Source of the DNA: Azolla caroliniana
Lineage: Eukaryota > Polypodiophyta
Reading direction: 5' to 3'
Assembly: GCA_043228905.1 (NCBI GenBank)
Contig: JBHGNT010000007.1
Location: 6,572,001-6,636,000 of the forward strand
DNA: 64,000 nt
Each line of letters opens with the position of its first letter. Position 1 is the stretch's first letter. Below the pieces are notes generated by a model. It saw nothing but the letters and a program-made list of their open reading frames with translations, was not told the DNA's origin and made no database searches. Positions 56,754 to 64,000 of this stretch are shown piece after piece. The position numbers and the translations under genes are program-made.

Positions 56754-58053
56754 TGTAAAGAATCGGGTATGATTCTTGTGTAGTGGAAAAGATGTGTGTT
56801 ATGTGTATGTTTGAGAGGAATTAGAGGAGATAAGAGAGAACACAAGATAGATAGAAAAATGAATACTCAAGAAGAAGGTGTATATTCACAAGTAGAATAG
56901 CAAATACAAAATGTAGCATTACAAGGAGTCACAACTGACTTAGTATAAAGTAGGAGAAAGCTGCTTTATATATAGTCACCCTCTCTCTTCATTAACTAGC
57001 TACAACAACTACTCTCTCTTGGGGAATGTGAAGACTCATAGTCATGGTTGTTTACGTACCCGTATTTAACGTTTAAATACGTATAATACCTCATCATTTG
57101 TATAGTACGTATTATACCTCAATGTTGTTCAGTCAAATATTATGTATATTTGTCCAATACGGTATTTAACGTATTTATAAAAAAATAGGTATAATACGTA
57201 TTTATAAAGAAAATGTAAGTAAAACCCTAACAAAAAGCAAAAGAAAAAAAAGATTTTAGTGAAAAAGAAGGCAAAGGAAAGAAGAAAGAAGAATAGAAGA
57301 GACGACGATGAAGAAGATGAAGAAGAAGAAGAAGAAGAAGAGAGAAAAGAAGACATAAACCTATCTTGAGTGTGATAATCACAGTAGATAGAAGAAGAAG
57401 AAGAAGAAAACGAAGAAAAGAGAAACCTATTATGAGTGTGATAATCGTAGACGATTCCTCAATCTATGAAGGCATAATTGTAAATAATTACAATTTGAAG
57501 TGGAACATCGTGATACACACTTACACTGATTTATAGAATAAGGGAATGTCGACATCCATATTACTACAAGTATTTTAGGATGTGAAATGTTCAAATGTCT
57601 TATATGCATTTTAGGATGCAGAACTATATTGTACATCACAAAATTTTGTAAACATAGATGTTTTTATTATATTATAGCTATTTTTTAGAGAGGTAAACAA
57701 TTTTCAAATTCTAGAAGTATTTAACGTACTATAAGTAAAATACGTATTTAACGTATTTTATAAGTATTTAACATATTAAGAAAACGTATTTAACGTATTT
57801 TTAAATTGGGAGGTACTATACGGGTATTAATACGTTAAATACGTATGGTATCCGTACCGTACCTAACATACCTAACAACCTTGCTCATAGTCATGGGGAA
57901 TATGTAACTCATTAGTTATGTGTCAGAGAATCATATTCTATGACACACAGTTAATGTATAGAGAGTAGTGGTGTGACTCTTGACCTTTGAGTAATCATAG
58001 ATTCTTAGAAGGTGTGTTCACACGTTGCACTATGTTGAGCTTGATTCTGAACA
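56754..58053 (-). mobile_element. Solo LTR of copia-X, itself interrupted by a hAT-like element
   Basis: Ends TGTAAAGAATCGGGTATGATT... and ...GCTTGATTCTGAACA are the reverse of the copia-X LTR at 12177-12600. A perfect 5-bp duplication ACCAA flanks it (56749-56753 and 58054-58058). Without the inserted element and its duplication it is about 450 bp, close to the 424-bp reference. Solo LTRs arise by recombination between the two LTRs of one element. Confidence 0.9.
57043..57883. mobile_element. hAT-like non-autonomous element, 841 bp, ACGTATTTA-rich
   Basis: It is flanked by the 8-bp duplication CTCATAGT (57035-57042 and 57884-57891). Ends are CATGGTTGTT and, reversed, CAAGGTTGTT. Both outer parts are filled with degenerate repeats of ACGTATTTAACGTATTT type (57060-57200 and 57715-57850); the middle has a GAA tract (57300-57350). 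There is no transposase. The surrounding LTR sequence becomes continuous if one duplication and the element are removed. Confidence 0.82.
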
Positions 58054-58963
58054 ACCAACAAGACCTCAAGGGTCATACAACACGATGGGCAGATCTCATC
58101 CAAGACTTTGATTTTTCCATAAGATGTCGTAAAGGTTCCATGAACATTGTCGTTGATGCACTGAGTCACATCCGTGAAGTTAACATGCTTAGCTTCACTT
58201 AAATAACATCAAATCTTTATGATCACCTTCGAGGAAAGTATCTTGATGACAGTTATTTTTGAAAATATTGGGCAAGAGTTAAGTTTGGAACAAACATCAC
58301 CACAACCTTGAAGGAATCCTTCCACATTGCTAATGGCCTGCTCTATCATAATGGGAAGGTTTGTGTTCCAAATTTGCTTGAGGTAAAAAAGAGAATTCTT
58401 TTTGAATGCCATGATGCACCCTCAGTAGGGAACCCTGGTATACATCGCACACTCATTCTCATTTCCACTTAATTCTATTGGCTTAAGATGCATCTTGGCA
58501 TACATACATAACTATGTGACTAAATGTCACCAATGTTAGGTTAACAAAGTCAAGTGACTTAAAGCCACTTGACTTTTACATCCCTTGGAAATTACCAACA
58601 ATAAGTGGGAAAGTATATCCATGGATTTTATTGTTAGCCTTCCTCGCACCCAAAAAGGCCATGATGTTATTTGGGTTGTGGTTGATAGACTAACTAACAT
58701 GACCAGATTTATTGCTACTAAAACCACAACAATGGCTCCTAAATTGGCTTACCAATTCGTTGATGAGTTATTTTGTTTTTACAAGTTACTGATGGATATC
58801 ACGAGTGATTGTGATCCAAAGTTTACTATAGACTTTTGGACGCAAGTCTTTAAGAAGTTAGAAACTACATTGAGCATGAGCTCCACGGATAATCCTCAAT
58901 TCGATAGACAGGCAGAACAAGTAAATCAAAATTTTGAGGACATGCTTCGAGCATACGTTGTCG

Positions 58964-60372
58964 TGATGTGGCGTGCTCAAGAGGGAAAAATCGGCGAAAG
59001 GGGGGGGGGGGTCAAAAATGTGCATGTGCAATGTGTGTGCACACAAAAGTGATTAGTTGTGCATATGCAAAATAAAAGGGAAAAGAAAGAGTGGAAATGA
59101 TGCATAGAAGCCCGTGCAAAAAGTAAGAGAGAAGAGAGATAAAATGTAGAGGAGAGACATGCTAAGAATTTATAGAGATAGAATTATATATTATATAAGA
59201 GAGAGTTAGTGGGCTGGTGGATAGTCACATTGACTACTACCTAGAGGTGCACGGTTCTAATCTAGACTTATAGTGTAGCGTGATTTAAGGAATTTATTCC
59301 TTTTTCATTGAAGACAAATTTGGCGAACCCCCCCTCTTTTTTTTTCCTATAAAAGGAGGTCGAGGGGGGCTCATTCGGGAGGATGTTTTGGGAGGAGGAG
59401 ACTATCGCCAATTTTCCTTTGAAGCTCTTCATCTTCTTATTCACCACTTCTCTTCATCTCATACCCCTTCATCCCCCCATTGCCATGTGCTCATCTTCTT
59501 CGCATCAGCACTCGAAGTGCTCTTGAGCCCAAGCTTCGTTGGTTCGACGTTGCTCCACCCCGTTCATCATTGCGAGCCCGTGTGCTCGCCGTTCGAGTGG
59601 TCGTGGTTCGTTGGGATTGGCATTTTGGTGGTGCTCGTGTGTTCATCTTCGTCGAGTTCTGATTTGCTTTTGTCTCTAAGGGCATTTAATATTTATGTTT
59701 TCATTGAGCTTGTGGTTATCTATAAGTTGCCATTGTAAACAAAACCCTATTTTATAAAGGGTCCTCTTGCGTTGGAATCGAACACGTATTTATCTCTTTG
59801 GTCGATATTATTCGTGTTTCTTTCTCTCCTTCTTTCTTTATTCGTGTCTTCCTTGTACGTTTGGCCGTCTTGTGACGAGGGAGCGTTTTGAGCGTGCCCA
59901 TGCACCTCTCCTCCTCATAAAGGCGTACGAGCATTTTGTGTGTGTGTTTGTGTCTTCCTTGTACGTTCGGTCGTCTTGTGATGAGGGGGCGTTTCGAGCG
60001 TGCCCATGCACCTCTCCTCCTCATCAAGGCGTTTGAGCATTTGTGCATGTGTTTTGTGTCTTCCTCGTACGTTCGACATCTTGTGACGAGGGAGCGTTCG
60101 GGCATGCCCATGCACCTCTCCTCCTCATAAAGACATACAGACATTCATGTTTGTGTTATCGTCCCCTTGTGCGTTCATGTTGCGTACTCATCTTGCTTGT
60201 ACCCATTTGGTCACTTGGCTCGTGCGGTGATCTCGAAAGCGGTGATCTCGAAAGGGGTCGGGAAGTAGTATTGTCATAAAGAAAACCTCGGGTCTTCTCT
60301 ATCCCTTGAGTACTTAGTCCAAGACCCCCGTGGTCCCGCCCAAGTAACACACGTGCGCGAAACTTTGCGACA
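58964..60372 (+). mobile_element. Gypsy-4 LTR (1409 bp)
   Basis: It begins TGATGTGGCGTGCTCAAG, immediately after integrase sequence of the host gypsy fragment, and ends AACTTTGCGACA. A primer-site-like TGGTGAACCCGAC follows at 60378. A TATA-like CCTATAAAAGGAGG lies at about 59346. A 3-copy ~105-bp tandem array occupies 59830-60140. The matching 3' LTR is not in the window. TGTCG precedes it as the possible target duplication. Confidence 0.75.
59830..60145. repeat. ~105-bp tandem repeat, three copies, in the gypsy-4 LTR
   Basis: Units begin TGTCTTCCTTGTACGTT near 59836, 59950 and 60057 and share GTGACGAGGGAGCGTT and GCCCATGCACCTCTCCTCCT. Divergence between units is modest. Confidence 0.88.
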
Positions 60373-60377
60373 TAAAT

Positions 60378-60390
60378 TGGTGAACCCGAC
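60378..60390 (+). promoter_or_regulatory. Putative primer-binding site of gypsy-4
   Basis: TGGTGAACCCGAC starts five bases after the LTR end and runs directly into the gag ATG at 60391. It differs from the initiator tRNA-Met site used by the copia elements here. I cannot assign the tRNA. Confidence 0.5.
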
Positions 60391-62486
60391 ATGAAAGGGC
60401 GGCAAGGGAGAACCAAGATGCGAGGAGGAGAATTCGTTGAAGTGATGGCAGCTGCGGTGGACTGCTTGGTAAATGCCCGAGAAGGCATCACCGGCCTAGA
60501 CCGGGCCATAGAGATGGTCGTCAGCACAACGGGTCGGTTCAATGGAAGAGATATCACAAGCTACTTGGATGCCTATAAGGCCGAAATGCTTATGCGAAAC
60601 GTCCCCGAAGATAGGCGGCTAACCGGATTCGCTAGAGTGGTAACGTCGAGTATCCACACAGAGGTACTCGAGATCCAAGCGGATTGTTGCAATTGGGTGG
60701 AGTTCGAAGAAAGACTCCTCGAGAAGTACGGCCTTGATGACTCACTCAGAATTTCGAAAAGGGATCTAATGGAGTGGGTTGAGCTTCCCGGCAAGGGGAG
60801 AAATACTATGGTACTTTTACAAGAATTTGAGAAGTGCTTCGCGCGACTCTCAACTCTCGATAGGATGGTGCTTGACACAAGCAAGGTTCTACTATTCATA
60901 AAGATTGTTGATGCACGAGACCGAGAAACGGTGGGGTCCCTCCTCGAAACTGATGATGGGCTCACGACGGATTGGGCTATGGTAAAACGGGTTTGTAGTC
61001 GCTTCGATAAGAGAAGGGAACGGAACGACGGGTCTCCATTGAGCGGCCAAACATCCATAGGCTCCATTAGTGAGACACATGAACCCAGGGGTGGTAGTGA
61101 AAGGACTACACGCTCCGCAAACAACGCTTGGCCACAACCGAGTCTAGGATCAAACACAAAAAAACGGATAATGTACGCACGACACAGTAAAGAGAAGAGT
61201 ACACAGGATGTTTGCGTGGAAAACCCAAACACGGGAAAAACCACAGTAGTCCACAGACTGCAAACTATCACTATATTACAATATACAATAGATGAACACA
61301 GAGGCAACGACCTCTTGTTCACTGTCTTCGCCACAAGCGGCGGTTACAACAGAGACAACGTCCTTTTCGTCTCTCACTCTCACTCTCTCTCTCTCTCTCT
61401 GTACACGGTTGCACTCAAATCTTGCACCAACAAGAATGACAACTACTCTGCACTAAGTTTGCCTTGAGTCATATTTATAATAATATGACTTTTTGGCTAT
61501 TTACAAATATAGCCACAATGGACTCTCAGAAGCATATTTACAAATATGTCCCTTCATCCGGTGAGCACTCCTCACCGGGCCTACATCATCCGGCTCTTGT
61601 TGGGCACTCGTCATCCGGTTCTCACCGGGCCTTCACCATCCAGCTCTTGCCGGGCACTCATCATCCGGTTCTCACCGGGCCTTCCTTGCCGAGTACTCGT
61701 CATCCGGTTCTCACCGGGTCTTCCGTTGCCGGGTACTCCACATCCGGATTCGGCCTCGGCCGAGTTGCTCATCAACTTTGTTCTTCTCACTTCCCATCCG
61801 GAGTGACCTGTTTCCTAACAGGTAGAATAACTCAAGAAAGAGAGCAAGCAAATGCAAGGTTCGAACCCGAGAGAAACGTGGTTGAAGCACCGTTGGGAGG
61901 GTCGACAATAGACGAGCTCACAAAGATGGTGCGAGATCTCCAAATAGCGCAAGCTAGGAGAGAGAGTGGCGGCCCTCAAGATCGACGTCCCCCGTTCGCG
62001 TAAAGATGTATGTGGTGCGACAACCCCGACCACCTACGAAGGGAGTGTGGATACTTTCAAGAGGCCCTAAGAAAGGATATTGTCTATCTTTGGAACAATA
62101 GGGTCTATTTGACGGAGACAAGGCGCCCCTTGGGATTGAATCAAGGCCGAGGGGGCATGAGAAGGCTAATGGAGGAGGCTGAAGCACGACATGTTGAAGC
62201 CGTCCACTACTTGGCGTTGGCTGGGATTCGAGTGGGGAAAGAGGTGAGGAGGCAAGAGGAGAAAGAGTTTGACTTTTGGCCGTCAATCCTTGGAAGCCTC
62301 TCTAACGGGAAGTTCAAAAGAGAAGAAGCGGATGAAGCGGAAATAAGGGTCCAAGAAGCAACCGGGTGGAAGGATCCGGTGGAAGAAAAGACAGGCTTAG
62401 TGGAAGCCGCTTGCCAAAACTACAAAGTAATGGTAGAAAGGAAGAAGGTAGGAAATGACGAGGGAGCCGGTCCATCAAGGAAATAG
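60391..62486 (+). pseudogene. Gypsy-4 gag, split by a solo LTR
   Basis: The first part (60391 to about 61090) reads MKGRQGRTKMRGGEFVEVMA, ITSYLDAYKAEMLMRNVPED and ISKRDLMEWVELPGKGRNTM, a gypsy-type capsid. After the solo LTR it resumes (61826 on) with TIDELTKMVRDLQIAQARRE, a stop, the zinc knuckle CMWCDNPDHLRREC (62010), and a charged region ending NDEGAGPSRK at about 62484. Unusually for gypsy gag, the segment after the knuckle is long and Glu/Arg-rich. No protease or pol follows; a copia-A LTR begins soon after. Confidence 0.75.
61098..61820 (-). mobile_element. Solo LTR of copia-A in gypsy-4 gag
   Basis: Reversed copia-A LTR, 723 bp, ends TGAAAGGACTACACG... and ...GACCTGTTTCCTAACA, flanked by a perfect GGTAG duplication (61093-61097 and 61821-61825). 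It has the longest minisatellite of the set (about 61560-61740; units CATCCGGTTCTCACCGGGCC). There is no internal sequence. Confidence 0.9.
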
Positions 62487-62582
62487 GACGCTAGAGGTGC
62501 ATGAAGAAGGGAAGAGCCGAACCAATCTCAAGCACGCGACGAACGATGGAAAGAGAAGGGGAACCCCCCCAACTTCAAGCTT

Positions 62583-63200
62583 TGCTCGGAAATCGAACAA
62601 GCAACGGCCACAACCGAGGAACAGGATCGATTCACAGAAAACAGGAAATACTACAATGCACGAAAACAATAGAGAGAAGGGCACCCTGGATGTTTTACGT
62701 GGAAAACCCTAAATGGGAAAAACCACGGGAGTGCAAGACTCCAACTATCACTATACGCGGGAATGTACAATGGCGAGTTGCAAGGCGACGACCTTGAGCT
62801 CGCTGTCCTCGCCACAGGCGGCGGTATTACACAGAGGCGTCGACCTCTTCCTTCCTCCTTCTCTCTCACTCTCTCTCGGCTGCTCTCACTTCGCTCCCTC
62901 TTAGTGGAAAACAGAAAATGAGCAACAACAACTTAACTGTTTGCCCTAAGTCATATTTATACACATATGACTTTCGGGCTATTTACAAATATAGCCTCAA
63001 GGGCTCTTGGCAAACATATTCACAAATATGTCTCCGCATCCGGATCTCTCTCCGGGTACATTCGTCATCCGGCTCCGTAGCCGGGGTCTTCATCATCCGG
63101 CTCCGTAACCGGGGTCTTCATCATCCGGCTCCGTAACCGCAACCGGGCTTGCCGTCATTCATCCCCGGACATCCCATCCGGAGGGACCGAAATCCCAACA
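62583..63200 (-). mobile_element. Copia-A 3' LTR (reversed), element continues off the right edge
   Basis: The outer end is TGCTCGGAAATCGAAC and the inner end ...CCGAAATCCCAACA, next to a purine tract in reverse (AACTCCCCCTTCAC). It carries a minisatellite at about 63050-63145 (CATCCGGCTCCGTAACCGGG). The 5' LTR lies outside the window. Confidence 0.88.
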
Positions 63201-63210
63201 AACTCCCCCT

Positions 63211-64000
63211 TCACTTCGGCATGGGATGTCTCTCCAGTCCGATCCTCTTCCGGCATGCTTCCAGCTTGTCGGGTGTGAGCACCTTGGTCAGCATATCCGA
63301 CCCGTTCTCGTCCGTGTGGACCTTCGTCAGCACGAACTCCTTGTCTTCTATCCTTTCCCGGATCCAGTGATATCTTCGCTGGATGTGCTTCGTTCGGGAG
63401 TGATAAGCCGCGTTCTTCGCAAGGTGGATGGCACTCTGACTGTCGCAGTAGAGTCGGTACTCCTCCTGCTGGATACCGAGCTCTCTAATGAAGTCCTTCA
63501 TCCATATTATTTCCTTGCCGGCTTCAACAGCCGCCATGTACTCCGCCTCCGTGGTTGACAACGCAACCGTCTTCTGCAGCCTCGACTGCCACGAAACAGC
63601 TCCCCCTGCATACGTCATCACATACCCTGATGTGGACCGGCTGGTATCTGCATCAGCCGACATATCCGAATCGGTAAAGCCGTCGAATTCGGGCTTACCG
63701 GAGCCGAATCGGAGGCACACGTTTGCCGTGCCCTTCAGGTATCGGAGTATCCACTTGACCGCGTTCCAGTGCTCTTTGCCGGGATTGCTCATGTACCGGC
63801 TCACCACTCCAACTGCATATCCTATGTCCGGTCTTGTACACACCATTGCGTACATTAAGCTTCCGACGGCAGAGGCATATGGTACTTTCATCATGTCCTC
63901 CTTCTCAGCCTTTGTCTTGGGGCTTTGCTTGCTGGACAACTTGCAGTTTCCCGGGAGGGTTGACCCGACCGGTCTTGCTTCCGACATGTTGAACCGGTGA
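63211..64000 (-). pseudogene. Copia-A RNase H region, 3' end of pol (partial)
   Basis: An uninterrupted minus-strand frame of 258 codons ends at the window edge. It carries TRPDIGYAVGVVSRYMSNPG, HWNAVKWILRYLKGTANVCL, TSGYVMTYAGGAVSWQSRL, LSTTEAEYMAAVEAGKEI and SRTKHIQRRYHWIRERIED. It is the best preserved copy of this domain in the window, with no stop in the visible part; the copy at 25556-26386 has several. RNase H degrades the RNA strand during reverse transcription. Whether the whole element is intact cannot be judged here. Confidence 0.88.

Larger units (their letters stand above)
55972..58963 (+). mobile_element. Ty3/gypsy pol fragment (RT, RNase H, integrase) with nested insertions
   Basis: RT starts mid-domain with FLVIPFGLTNAPNTFQQEMN, has the active site as LLDDILVYSR, and continues to YLGHLIIEQGVEFDPSRI. 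RNase H follows (about 56380-56753; TTDHKFLKYF-type), is interrupted by a solo LTR, and resumes at 58054 (TTRWADLIQDFDFSIRCRKG). Integrase follows (58320-58963): WESISMDFIVSLPRTQKGHD, WVVVDRLTNMTRFI and SDCDPKFTIDFW, where the usual SDRDP-type Asp is kept. It is cut at 58963 by another gypsy LTR. There are stops and frameshifts, and gag and its own LTRs are missing. Confidence 0.85.

Noticed and set aside
57129-57356. Poly-Ser reading frame
   Set aside because: It is a GAA tract inside the hAT-like non-autonomous element.
58535-58580. Hairpin AAAGTCAAGTG...CACTTGACTTT as a regulatory site
   Set aside because: A short inverted repeat within decayed gypsy integrase sequence, with nothing linking it to a function.

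Overview
The window is nuclear DNA of a flowering plant. It has intron-rich genes with GT-AG splice sites and long introns, plant-type Ty1/copia and Ty3/gypsy LTR retrotransposons (several with an initiator-tRNA-Met primer site TGGTATCAGAGC), L1-like and RTE-like LINE relics, and non-autonomous DNA transposons. The species cannot be named from the sequence. I see no bacterial or organellar segment, tRNA or rRNA gene, or CRISPR array.

Three host genes can be reconstructed exon by exon, and every exon junction keeps the reading frame. (1) At the left edge (740-5759, +) lie the last eight exons of a GRAM/VASt-domain gene resembling VAD1, with one GC-AG intron. (2) At 34104-48229 (+) lies a complete 11-exon SNF2/Rad5-like ATPase-helicase gene with a RING finger between the two helicase lobes, resembling CHR28/FRG-type proteins (predicted 1332 aa). 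Its eighth intron is about 6.1 kb, splits the RING finger, and holds a decayed LINE. (3) At 50284-53501 (-) lies a complete 8-exon pyridoxal-phosphate homeostasis gene (PROSC/YggS family, predicted 247 aa). Its terminal exon is duplicated just downstream.

The two gene-poor blocks are layered retrotransposon nests. From 7.6 to 29 kb: a gypsy fragment, a deletion derivative of a copia family (here 'copia-A'), a reversed copia fragment, and a copia mosaic. The mosaic is split by a chromovirus (14942-21164, target duplication GGCAG) and by a copia-A element (21729-27021, target duplication GAATC). From 53.6 to 64 kb: an L1-like LINE, a gypsy pol fragment holding a solo LTR (duplication ACCAA) that itself holds a hAT-like element (duplication CTCATAGT), another gypsy LTR plus gag holding a solo copia-A LTR (duplication GGTAG), and the 3' part of a reversed copia-A element running off the right edge. 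The recoverable target duplications give a relative order of events.

No mobile element here has an intact coding region: all carry stops, frameshifts, deletions or missing LTRs. The most unusual items are two hAT-like elements filled with degenerate short repeats, a 143-bp foldback whose arms differ only by transitions, a 44-bp five-copy array built from a LINE reverse-transcriptase segment, unequal LTRs in the chromovirus, a chimeric copia junction, a seven-unit protein repeat in the SNF2 gene, and an unrecognised dispersed repeat with coding character.
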